In this document: piece after piece, positions 14,683-22,688 of the stretch
Layout of the letters: every line of letters starts with the position of its first letter
Numbering within the stretch: the stretch's first letter is position 1
Source: Sphingomonas sp. 1F27F7B
GTDB taxonomy: Bacteria; Pseudomonadota; Alphaproteobacteria; Sphingomonadales; Sphingomonadaceae
NCBI RefSeq assembly: GCF_005503355.1
Contig: NZ_SCMK01000008.1
Span: 1 to 64,000, forward strand
DNA: 64,000 nt
Reading direction: 5' to 3'
Translations under genes and position numbers: made by a program
Notes under the pieces: generated by a model
The model's database searches: none
What the model was told of the DNA's origin: nothing
Seen by the model: the letters and a program-made list of their open reading frames with translations, nothing else

Positions 14683-16497
14683 TCAGTCGGCCAGCCACAT
14701 CGCCACCCACACCAGCGGCGCGTTCCAGTTGATCGCGACTTCGTTGAGCACATAGGCCTCGACCTCGTCCGCCCAGCAGCGCTGCGGCGCGCAATGCCCC
14801 TTCAGCTTCGCCGCCACCGGATCGATCATCCCCGTCGAGTTCGGCCCGCCCGAAAGCACGCCCGGCGGCGGCCCCGGCAGCTTCGGATCGAGCGAAGGCG
14901 CCCAGAAGCGGTGATGCGGATGCCGCATCGACACCGCGCCATAGCCGCTGACATAGGAAACGCGATTGGGGTTGCGGCCCAGCACATAGTCGATCGCATC
15001 GATCACGCCCGCCCGGTATTTCGAGTCGCCGGTCAGGTCGCCCGCAATACCCAGCACCATCGCGCGGTTCAGCAGCGCGCCGTTCGATCCCCAGGGATAG
15101 CCGGACGCCGGATAGGGAATGCGATAGCCATTGCCCGCCTCCTCGGCCAGGAAGCGATCGGCGGCGGCGACCAGCGAGCCGCGCAGGCGATCGGTTTCGG
15201 CCCTGGGGAGCGCGGAGGGCTGCGTCGCCAGCGTGATCGTGCCCGGCGTCGCCACCTGGGGCCAGCCGGGCTCGCCGGCGGGCGCGCGGAAATGCGGCGA
15301 AGCCTCCAGGCTCGCGCGATATCCGGCTCCGCCGGTAGTCACGAACAGCTCGGCCGCCGCCCAGTAGAATTCGTCGGACACGTCATTGTCGCCATAGCCG
15401 CCAGAGCCGGTGAAGCTGTTGGTGGCATGGACTTCCGGGTTGCGCCGGGCTGCGGCGAAGGCACGCTCGGCGGCAGCGAGGCAACGCGCGGCGAACGCAT
15501 CGTCGATCCCCTTCCAGATACGGGCGCACTGGGCCGCGGTGGCCGCCAGGTTGAGCGTCGCGGCGGTGGTGGGGGGATAGAGGAGCCGCTCCTGCGTGTC
15601 GTCCTGGGGCGGCGTGGGCAATTTGGTCCATGCGCGATCGGCGACCTTCTGGTGCGCCATGCCCGATGCGTCGATCGTGGCGAAGGGCGGCGGCGGCGCC
15701 TGCCAGGCGGGCTGGCCGGGCGCGGGCTTCGGCTTGCCGACGGGCACGGTGAGGCGCGTACCCGCGGGCACCTGCATGCGCAGCAGGAATTCCATCTCGT
15801 GGCGGGCTTCATCGAGCAGGCCGGGCATCGCCAAGGGGCGGCGCCCATGCGCGGCGAGCAGCGTCCAGAGCGCGATACCGCCATTGACGACATATTTGCC
15901 GTGGTCGCCGGCATCGTACCAGCCGCCGGTGACGTCGAGGCTGTAGGGGCACCCGGCCCATTCCGTGCCGCGCTCGTCCCTGCCGGCGAAGCATTTCGCC
16001 ACCTCGTGCGCATGGCCGGCGGGGCGTGCCCATTTCTCCCCGACGATGGCCGCTTCGATGGGCGTGCCGGCGCGCTGATGGTAGAAGAAGGCCAGCGCAT
16101 CGCGGGCGAGCGGGGCATAGAGGCCCGGGCGGATCGCGAAGGGCGCGCTCTCGCTGCCGCCGACGCGGATCCGATAGCCGCCGCCCGCAATGCGGAAGCC
16201 GGAGAAGTCGATGCGCTGGACTTCGACGCCCGAGGCAATATCGGGACCGAAGGGCAGCGCCTTGCCGCTGGCGAGGACGCGGCCCGCCGCGTCGACCAGC
16301 TGCCAGTCGCGCGGCGCGGCGCCAGCCTCGACGATCGCGGTCTTGGGATCGCCGGGCTCGAAACCAAGCTGGTTGAGATTGACCGGCGGATCCTGCGGCG
16401 CGGCGGCGGCCGGCAGCGGGCTGGCGAGAAGGGGGACGGCAAAGAGAGCCAGCCATCCTCCCTCCCTTGCGGGGAGGGGAAGATGCCGCCGCCTCAC
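14683..16497 (-). CDS. GH9 endoglucanase-type glycoside hydrolase, exported
   Basis: GH9 enzymes hydrolyse beta-1,4-glucans with inversion. The 604-aa product has an N-terminal Ig-like (CelD_N) domain (VNLNQLGFEPGDPKTAIVE), then the (alpha/alpha)6 barrel with the catalytic DAGD motif in TGGWYDAGDHGKYVVNGG, the SMRHPHHRFWA segment, and the terminal LNEVAINWNAPLVW with the general-acid Glu. The GTG start at 16497 is chosen because it overlaps the GH43 stop as GTGA, giving a signal peptide with an RRR n-region and a core LALFAVPLLASPLPAAAA. It is the last gene of the six-gene halogenase-GH43-GH9 operon. A GH9 in a xylan locus suggests action on mixed plant wall polymers or a shifted specificity. 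Confidence 0.85.
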   Translation of the reverse strand: MRRRHLPLPAREGGWLALFAVPLLASPLPAAAAPQDPPVNLNQLGFEPGDPKTAIVEAGAAPRDWQLVDAAGRVLASGKALPFGPDIASGVEVQRIDFSGFRIAGGGYRIRVGGSESAPFAIRPGLYAPLARDALAFFYHQRAGTPIEAAIVGEKWARPAGHAHEVAKCFAGRDERGTEWAGCPYSLDVTGGWYDAGDHGKYVVNGGIALWTLLAAHGRRPLAMPGLLDEARHEMEFLLRMQVPAGTRLTVPVGKPKPAPGQPAWQAPPPPFATIDASGMAHQKVADRAWTKLPTPPQDDTQERLLYPPTTAATLNLAATAAQCARIWKGIDDAFAARCLAAAERAFAAARRNPEVHATNSFTGSGGYGDNDVSDEFYWAAAELFVTTGGAGYRASLEASPHFRAPAGEPGWPQVATPGTITLATQPSALPRAETDRLRGSLVAAADRFLAEEAGNGYRIPYPASGYPWGSNGALLNRAMVLGIAGDLTGDSKYRAGVIDAIDYVLGRNPNRVSYVSGYGAVSMRHPHHRFWAPSLDPKLPGPPPGVLSGGPNSTGMIDPVAAKLKGHCAPQRCWADEVEAYVLNEVAINWNAPLVWVAMWLAD

Positions 16498-18257
16498 TCC
16501 CCTGCCCCGGCGAACAGCCCGAACACCGAGCCGACAAAGCCGCCCGCCACCTTGGTGGTCAGGCTGTCGGTCTCGACCGTGCCGAGCCGCTGCCATGCCG
16601 GCTTCCCGCCCGGCGCGGCATAGCTGAAGGCGTAGCTGCGCCCCTGCACGGCGATGCGCAGGCGCAGCGCGCCCGCGGGCGCGGGCGCAGTGAACAGCGT
16701 CCGGCCGAGCTTGGGGCTGGCCGGCCCCTCGCGCTGATCGACGGTAACGACATCCTTGCCGCCGACGCGCTTCCGGCCGACGAAGAACCAGTAATCGTCA
16801 TTCTGCAGGACCACGAGGCCGGCGCGGTCGCCATCCTTCTCGGGCGCGAACTGCACGACGGTTTCGGCGACGGCATCGATATGCTGCTGGCGGCGGGCAA
16901 GGAATGACGGATTGGCATTGTCGCCCAGGCCGATGGGTCGCGCGACGAGCGACAGGCCGGCGGCGCCGGTGCGGTACCAGTCGTCGCGCGGGTTGCGCAG
17001 CATCATCCAATGAGGTGGGAGCTTGCCCCGGAAATCGTCGCGTATCGTGAAGGCGCCCGCGGTGGGAAGCGGCGCGCGCGCCCGCGGCAGCGCGGGGCGG
17101 GCATGAGTCCCGGGGATCGGCGTGGCGGGCGGCAGGATCACCGGCCAGCCGTCCTTCCACTCCACCGGCAGCAGGAAAGTCTCGCGCCCGGTGGTGTAGA
17201 AATCGCCCGCATAGGGCCGCACGGCAAGGAAGGTCGCCCACCATTTGCCGTCGGGCGTGGTGACGAGCTGGGCATGGCCGGCGGAAGTGATCGGGTGCGG
17301 GCGGTCGCGCGGCAAGTCGCGCTGGGTGAGGATCGGATTGCCGCTCCAGGCCGCATAGGGGCCGGTGACCGAGCGTGAGCGCAGGATCACCTGGCTGTGC
17401 CCCTCCGCCGTGCCGCCCTCTGCACAGCTGAGATAATACCAGCCGTCCTTCTTGAAGATGTGCGGACCTTCGATCCACACCGGCTTCTTCGAGATGTCGA
17501 TGCCGCCGTCGACGAGCAGCGTGCGCGGGCCGAAGGTCTTGCGCGTCCCGCGGTCGAACTCCTGGACCCAGATCGCCCGATGCCCCTCGTAGAGCGGCTG
17601 GCCGCGGGTGGGGCCGTTGTTGACCACCCAGGCGCGGCCGTCGTCGTCGAAGAACATCGAAGGGTCGATGCCGCCCTCCAGATCGGGCAGCCAGACCGGG
17701 TCGCTCCAGGGACCGGCGGGATTCCGGGCAGTAAGCAGGAAATTGCCGCCGCAATCGACACAGGTGTTGAGAAGGTAGAAGGTGCCGTCCTTCGCCTGGA
17801 TCGACGGCGCGAACACGCCGCGCGAGAGGCCCAGCCGCTTGAAGTCGAGCATGCCGGGCCGGTCGATCGCATTGCCGATCTGCGTCCAGTGGACGAGGTC
17901 GCGGCTATGGAAGACCGGGATGCCGGGGAACCAGCTGAAGGTGGAAGTGACGAGGTAGAAATCGTCGCCTACCCGGGTGACGCTGGGATCGGGATAGAAG
18001 CCCTTGAGGATCGGGTTGCGATAGTCGCCGGGCCTGGCGGGCACGACGTCGCTGGCGTCCTTGCCGCTATACTGGAAGGACGGGAAGGTCGCGACCCGCT
18101 GGGCGGCGGCGGGGGCGACCACCACCCCCATCGTCATCCCCACCATCCCTATCGTCATCCCCGCGCCGGCGGGGATCCAGGGTAACAAAGCGACGGCCTT
18201 CGCGACTCTGGATCCCCGCCGGCGCGGGGATGACGAAGGGGAATTGAGAGTTCTCAT
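16494..18257 (-). CDS. GH43 beta-xylosidase/arabinofuranosidase, exported
   Basis: The protein has a five-bladed GH43 propeller with catalytic base Asp90 in NPILKGFYPDPS, the segment GGIDPSMFFDDDG, and the general-acid Glu in WIEGPHIFKKDGWYY. A C-terminal beta-sandwich (about residues 395-587) is typical of xylosidase subfamilies that trim xylo-oligosaccharides. The ATG at 18257 (587 aa) overlaps the preceding halogenase stop as ATGA. With this start, residues 7-36 are encoded by a dispersed palindromic repeat and form the signal-peptide n- and h-regions (SPRRRGSRVAK, then AVALLPWIPAGAGMT), followed by a normal APAAAQ cleavage region. Without this start no adequate signal peptide is visible. 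The gene overlaps GH9 by 4 bp. Confidence 0.87.
   Translation of the reverse strand: MRTLNSPSSSPRRRGSRVAKAVALLPWIPAGAGMTIGMVGMTMGVVVAPAAAQRVATFPSFQYSGKDASDVVPARPGDYRNPILKGFYPDPSVTRVGDDFYLVTSTFSWFPGIPVFHSRDLVHWTQIGNAIDRPGMLDFKRLGLSRGVFAPSIQAKDGTFYLLNTCVDCGGNFLLTARNPAGPWSDPVWLPDLEGGIDPSMFFDDDGRAWVVNNGPTRGQPLYEGHRAIWVQEFDRGTRKTFGPRTLLVDGGIDISKKPVWIEGPHIFKKDGWYYLSCAEGGTAEGHSQVILRSRSVTGPYAAWSGNPILTQRDLPRDRPHPITSAGHAQLVTTPDGKWWATFLAVRPYAGDFYTTGRETFLLPVEWKDGWPVILPPATPIPGTHARPALPRARAPLPTAGAFTIRDDFRGKLPPHWMMLRNPRDDWYRTGAAGLSLVARPIGLGDNANPSFLARRQQHIDAVAETVVQFAPEKDGDRAGLVVLQNDDYWFFVGRKRVGGKDVVTVDQREGPASPKLGRTLFTAPAPAGALRLRIAVQGRSYAFSYAAPGGKPAWQRLGTVETDSLTTKVAGGFVGSVFGLFAGAGE
18151..18239. repeat. Palindromic repeat doublet inside the GH43 signal-peptide codons
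   Basis: Two half-units with GTCATCCCCGCGCC and its complement form an inverted pair, closely similar to 10907-10995 and to the ends of 51624-51824. Unlike those copies, it lies wholly within a coding region. A partial extra unit (TCGTCATCCCC) precedes it at 18131-18141. Confidence 0.8.
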
Positions 18258-19756
18258 GCGGCGCAATGCTCCCGGATGAAGTCGCGGTGGCTGGGCATGT
18301 AGGCGGCCGAATTGGCGACCGCCTCGCGGATATGGGCGAGCCGGTCGCGGGTCTCGTCGAGGTGCATCACGTCGGCCACCGGGTCGTGCGACGCAGGCTC
18401 GATCAGCTGGCCGAGCATCACCGCGAACCAGCTGGTGTCGTTGAACAGCTCCTCATTCTCGCGAAAGGCGCGGCCATGGCTGCGGAACACGCGCATCTTC
18501 TCGGCCAGCCGCCCGGGGATCTCCATCGTGCGGCAATAGTCCCAGAAGGGGGAATCGGTGCGCTCGGTCGCATGATAATGGAGGACGAGGAAGTCGCGGA
18601 TCTCCTCGTAATCCGTCGTCATGATCCGGTTGTACCGGTCGATGTCGGCCTGGTTGAAGTCGCGGTCCGGGAACATCGTCAGGAAACGCGACAGGCCCGA
18701 CTGGATCAGCCAGATCGACGTGCTCTCCAGAGGTTCGAGGAAGCCGCCCGCCAGGCCCATGGCGACGCAGTTCTTTACCCACATCCGGTTGCGGTGACCG
18801 GTGGTGAACGGAACGGTGCGCGGATCGGCGAGCGGCTCGCCGTCGAGATTGGCCATCAGGATCGCCGTCGCTTCGTCGTCGGACATATGGTTCGAGGAGA
18901 AGACATGGCCGTTGCCGATCCGGTGCTGGAGCGGGATGCGCCACTGCCAGCCGGCCGCATGCGCCGTCGAGCGGGTATAGGGGGTCCAGGCATCGACGCT
19001 GGCGCAGGGCACCGCGATGGCGCGGTTGCAGGGAAGCCATTGCGACCAGTCGGTATAGCCGGCCTTCAGTGCCTGCTCGATGATCAGGCCGCGAAAGCCC
19101 GAGCAGTCGACGAACAGGTCGGCTTCGATCTCGGTGCCGTCCTGCATCTTCACCGACTGGACGAAGCCGTCCTCGCCGCGCAGCTTCACGTCGACGATCC
19201 TGCCTTCGCGGCGCGTCACGCCGCGCGCCTCGGCATAGCCGCGCAGGAACTTCGCATAGAGGCCCGCGTCGAAATGATAGGCATAGGCGATGTCGGAAAG
19301 CGGCGAGTTGCCCGCATCGATCGCGCGCATGAACTTGTCGTCGCGCGCCGCCATCGCCTGGAGCGACCATTGGTCGACGTCCGGCGCCTCGCCGAGCTGG
19401 CGCAGGCGGAGATAATAAGCGTGGAAGGACACCCCCTTCATATCGAGCCCGTAGCGGCCGAAGGGGTGGAAATAGCGATGGCCGATCCGCCCCCAGTTCA
19501 CGAACTGGATGCCGAGCTTGAAGCTGCCCCTGGTCTCGCGGACGAACTGGTCCTCGTCGAGCCCGAGCATGCGGTTGAAGGTGGCCATCTGGGGGATGGT
19601 CGCCTCGCCCACGCCGATGATGCCGATCTCGTCGCTCTCGACCAGCGTGATCTTCGCATAATCGGGGCCGAGGATGCGGGCGAAGGTGGCGGCGGTCATC
19701 CAGCCGGCGGTGCCCCCGCCGACGATGAGGATGGAGCGGATGTTGCGATCGGTCAT
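18254..19756 (-). CDS. Flavin-dependent halogenase-like protein 1
   Basis: These enzymes use FADH2, O2 and halide to halogenate aromatic rings such as indole. The 500-aa protein keeps the key features: the FAD loop GGGTAGWMTAA (residues 13-23), GVGEATIP (48-55), the proposed catalytic Lys80 in SFKLGIQFVNW, the halogenase motif WQWRIP (270-275), and Glu344-Ser345 in EPLESTS. It also has DCSGFRG in the flavin domain. It starts at 19756, overlapping gene 2 by 4 bp, and its stop overlaps the GH43 start. No reductase, NRPS or PKS gene is near. The family (halogenases beside TonB receptors in Sphingomonadaceae, Caulobacter and Xanthomonas) is known, but natural substrates are largely not. Confidence 0.88.
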   Translation of the reverse strand: MTDRNIRSILIVGGGTAGWMTAATFARILGPDYAKITLVESDEIGIIGVGEATIPQMATFNRMLGLDEDQFVRETRGSFKLGIQFVNWGRIGHRYFHPFGRYGLDMKGVSFHAYYLRLRQLGEAPDVDQWSLQAMAARDDKFMRAIDAGNSPLSDIAYAYHFDAGLYAKFLRGYAEARGVTRREGRIVDVKLRGEDGFVQSVKMQDGTEIEADLFVDCSGFRGLIIEQALKAGYTDWSQWLPCNRAIAVPCASVDAWTPYTRSTAHAAGWQWRIPLQHRIGNGHVFSSNHMSDDEATAILMANLDGEPLADPRTVPFTTGHRNRMWVKNCVAMGLAGGFLEPLESTSIWLIQSGLSRFLTMFPDRDFNQADIDRYNRIMTTDYEEIRDFLVLHYHATERTDSPFWDYCRTMEIPGRLAEKMRVFRSHGRAFRENEELFNDTSWFAVMLGQLIEPASHDPVADVMHLDETRDRLAHIREAVANSAAYMPSHRDFIREHCAA

Positions 19757-21270
19757 GAGCCAGTCCTTGCGGGGGCGTTGCGGGCGAGCCAGTCCTCGTG
19801 GCGCGGCATCGCCAGCGCGGCGCGGGCGAACATCTCGTGGATGCGCGCCAGGCTGGTGGCGAGCTTGTCGTCGTCGAGGCCGTCCGCGAGCGGATCCCAG
19901 CCCCGCGGCATCACCCCCTGCCCCAGCAGCACCGCGATCCAGCTCGATTCCGCGAACAGTTCGTCCTCGTAGCGGAAGAGGCGGCCGCGGTTCCGGAAAA
20001 GCGCGAGCTTGCGCTCCAGGCTCGCGGGGACCGCCATCTCGCGGGTCCGCCGCCACAGATCGCCGTCGCGGCGCGCATTGGCGTGATAATGGAGGATCAC
20101 GAAGTCGCGGACCTGCGCCATCTGGGCATCGGTCAGGCGGTTATACTCGTCCCGCTCCGCCGGGCCGAAGCCGGTATCGGGGAGCAGCGCCATCAGCCGG
20201 TGGATGCCCGACTGGACGAGGTGGATGCTGGTGGATTCGAGCGGTTCGAGAAAGCCCGAGGCCAGGCCGAGCGCCACGCAGTTGCGGTGCCACGCCAGCT
20301 TGCGCCGCCCGGCCTCGAACTTCAGCACGAAAGGATCGCGCAGCGGCGCGCCGTCGAGATTGGCCAGCAGCGTCTCGCGCGCCGCATCGTCGGAGATGTC
20401 GGCACTGCAATAGACATGGCCATTGCCGACCCGGTGCTGGAGCGGGATGCGCCATTGCCAGCCGGCGCGGTGCGCCGTCGCGCGGGTGAAGGGCGTGATC
20501 TCCGGCCCCGGGCTCGCGCTGGGGACGGCGACGGCGCGATCGCATTGCAGCCAGTGCGACCAGCTCTCCCAGCCCGCATGGAGCGCCTGCTCGATCAACA
20601 GCGCGCGGAAGCCGGTACAGTCGAGGAACAGCTCGCCCTCGATCCGCCGATCGCCTTCGAGCACCACTGCCTCGATGAAGCCGTCCGCGGCGCGCAGCGG
20701 CACCTGCGCAACCTTGCCCTCGATGCGGACGACGCCGCGCCGCTCGGCATGGGCGCGGAGATATCGGGCATAGAGCGAGGCATCGAACTGATAGGCATAG
20801 GCCATGCGCGACAGGATCGAGCCCGGATCGGCGACCGGGGGCTGGTAGCGGCCCGCCGCCATCGCCAGCGCGCAGACGTTATAGTCCGCGATCCCGCGCA
20901 CCCGCCCTTCGGCATGAAGCTTGCGCCAGATCTGGTGGAACTTCACGCCCTCGACGTCGAAGCCGAATTCGCCGAACGGATGGACATAGCGATGCCCCTC
21001 CCGCGTCCAGTCGACGAACTCGATGCCGAGCTTGATCGTGCCCTGGGTGCTGGCGAGGAAGTCGTTCTCGTCCAGGCCGAGCAGCGCGTTGAAGTTGCGG
21101 ATTGGCGGGATCGTCGCCTCGCCGACGCCGACCGTGCCGATCTCCTCGGACTCGACCAGCGTCACCGCGACTCCGGCGGGCACCAGCCGCGAGAGCGCCG
21201 CCGCCGCCATCCAGCCGGCGGTGCCGCCGCCGACGATGACGATGCTGCGGATCGGCGCGGGAGCACTCAT
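19753..21270 (-). CDS. Flavin-dependent halogenase-like protein 2
   Basis: This 505-aa paralogue has intact motifs: GGGTAGWMAAA (14-24), GVGEATIP (48-55), Lys80 in TIKLGIEFVDW, WQWRIP (271-276) and Glu345-Ser346 in EPLESTS. It is closest in layout to protein 1, including the QHRxGNGHV stretch after the motif and an ILHYHAN segment in the C-terminal helical domain. The ATG at 21270 overlaps the stop of gene 3 as ATGA. An intact active site predicts catalytic competence, but differences in the substrate-cover region (residues about 100-150) from protein 1 suggest a different substrate or position. FADH2 would have to come from a reductase encoded elsewhere. Confidence 0.87.
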   Translation of the reverse strand: MSAPAPIRSIVIVGGGTAGWMAAAALSRLVPAGVAVTLVESEEIGTVGVGEATIPPIRNFNALLGLDENDFLASTQGTIKLGIEFVDWTREGHRYVHPFGEFGFDVEGVKFHQIWRKLHAEGRVRGIADYNVCALAMAAGRYQPPVADPGSILSRMAYAYQFDASLYARYLRAHAERRGVVRIEGKVAQVPLRAADGFIEAVVLEGDRRIEGELFLDCTGFRALLIEQALHAGWESWSHWLQCDRAVAVPSASPGPEITPFTRATAHRAGWQWRIPLQHRVGNGHVYCSADISDDAARETLLANLDGAPLRDPFVLKFEAGRRKLAWHRNCVALGLASGFLEPLESTSIHLVQSGIHRLMALLPDTGFGPAERDEYNRLTDAQMAQVRDFVILHYHANARRDGDLWRRTREMAVPASLERKLALFRNRGRLFRYEDELFAESSWIAVLLGQGVMPRGWDPLADGLDDDKLATSLARIHEMFARAALAMPRHEDWLARNAPARTGS

Positions 21271-22688
21271 GCGATCAGTCCTTCGGCGCGGAGCGTGGCA
21301 CCGTGATGGGGCATCGCGCGGACCGCGTCGAGGATCAGCGCGCGGATCCGCCCGGCATGGCCGAGCAGCTGCGCCTCCGGAACGGCATCGGCGAGCGCAT
21401 CGTGGCGACGCGGGCGCCGGCCCTGGCCGTCGAGCACGGCGATCCAGTCTTCCACTCCGAACAGCTCCTCGTCGTCGAGCGGCACGCGGCCCCGGCTCGC
21501 ATGGAGATCGAGCTTGTGCCGGAGCGCCTCCGGCACGGGCATCGCGCGGGCGGCATCCCACAAGGGCTCGCCGATCCGGCCGTTGGTCTTGTAGTGGAGG
21601 ATCGCGAAATCGCGGACGCGATCGGCCTCGCGGGCGGTCAGGCGGTTATATTCGGCCGGCTCGGGGCCGTTCGGCGCGGCGGGGAGCAGGCCGATCAGCC
21701 GGTCGAGCGCATTCCGGAGCAGGGCGAGGTTCCAGCCATGGAGCGGCTCGACCAGCATGGCGGCGGCGCCGAGCGCCACCACATTGCCGGTCCAGGCGGC
21801 CGCGCGGCGTCCCTGGGCGAGGGAAATCGCACCGGGCTGATCCGGAAGCTGCCCGGCGGCATGGAAGAGCGCCCCGCCCTGCCCGCCGATCAGCGGCACG
21901 GTGCGCTGCCAGCCGGCCTCGAAGGCGCCGGCATGGGCATGCGGGGGCGGCACGCCCTCCACTTCGCTCCAGGTCTCGATGACGCGGTCGCAGGGGAGCC
22001 AGGCGGACCAGTCCTCCCAGCCACGGTCCAGCCGGCTCGCCAGCAGCGCGGCCGAGCCCGAGCAATCGAGCCAGAGATCGGCGGCGATCCGGGTGCCGTC
22101 GCGCAGCTCGACGGCGGCGACGGCCTCCTCGCCGATCGCGCGGCCGAAGCCGCCGGCCGGCGCCAGACCGGTCGCGGCCTGGAGCACGGCAGCCAGGCCG
22201 GCGCGGTCGAAATGCAGGCCATAGCCGTAGCTGGAGAGAATCGAGCGCGGGTCGCGGCTCGGCCGGGCGAAGCGGCCCGACGCGGCGGCGATGGCGGCCA
22301 GCGAGAAATCGGCGAGGCGAAGCGCGCGGCCGGTCTCGCGGATGCGGCCTGCGAGCTGGTGAAAGGCGATGCCGGCGAGCGGCGCCCCGATCGTGCCGAA
22401 GGGCAGGAACCAGTCCGCATCGCGCTCCGCCCAGCCGGAAACGGCGGTGCCGAGCGAGAAGCTGGCGCGCGCGGCACGGAGGAGCACCCCTTCGTCGACG
22501 CCGTGATCGCCGAGCCAGGCGGGGAAGTCCGCCAGGCTGGCCTCGGCGGGGCCGAACGGGCCCAGGCTCCAATCCGGACCATCGGTCTCGATGACGGCGA
22601 TCCGGGTGCCGGGCAGCGCCCGGACGAGCGCCAGCGCCGCCATCCAGCCGGCGATACCACCGCCGACAATGCCGATGCTGCCGATCAT
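21267..22688 (-). CDS. Degenerate halogenase-like flavoprotein 3, catalytic residues missing
   Basis: This 473-aa paralogue keeps the FAD-binding start GGGIAGWMAAL and the fold-defining segments (LDCSG, the WEDWSAWLPCDR stretch, and a C-terminal ILHYKTN). It lacks all three hallmarks of active halogenases: Ser78 replaces the catalytic Lys (ASFSLG versus SFKLG), WQRTVP (260-265) replaces WxWxIP, and EPLHGW replaces EPLESTS, losing the Glu-Ser pair. The frame is intact, with 4-bp overlaps on both sides, so it is maintained rather than a decaying pseudogene. It might be a non-catalytic partner of the other paralogues, a flavin-binding or reductase-coupling protein, or an enzyme with another reaction. 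Confidence 0.82.
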   Translation of the reverse strand: MIGSIGIVGGGIAGWMAALALVRALPGTRIAVIETDGPDWSLGPFGPAEASLADFPAWLGDHGVDEGVLLRAARASFSLGTAVSGWAERDADWFLPFGTIGAPLAGIAFHQLAGRIRETGRALRLADFSLAAIAAASGRFARPSRDPRSILSSYGYGLHFDRAGLAAVLQAATGLAPAGGFGRAIGEEAVAAVELRDGTRIAADLWLDCSGSAALLASRLDRGWEDWSAWLPCDRVIETWSEVEGVPPPHAHAGAFEAGWQRTVPLIGGQGGALFHAAGQLPDQPGAISLAQGRRAAAWTGNVVALGAAAMLVEPLHGWNLALLRNALDRLIGLLPAAPNGPEPAEYNRLTAREADRVRDFAILHYKTNGRIGEPLWDAARAMPVPEALRHKLDLHASRGRVPLDDEELFGVEDWIAVLDGQGRRPRRHDALADAVPEAQLLGHAGRIRALILDAVRAMPHHGATLRAEGLIA

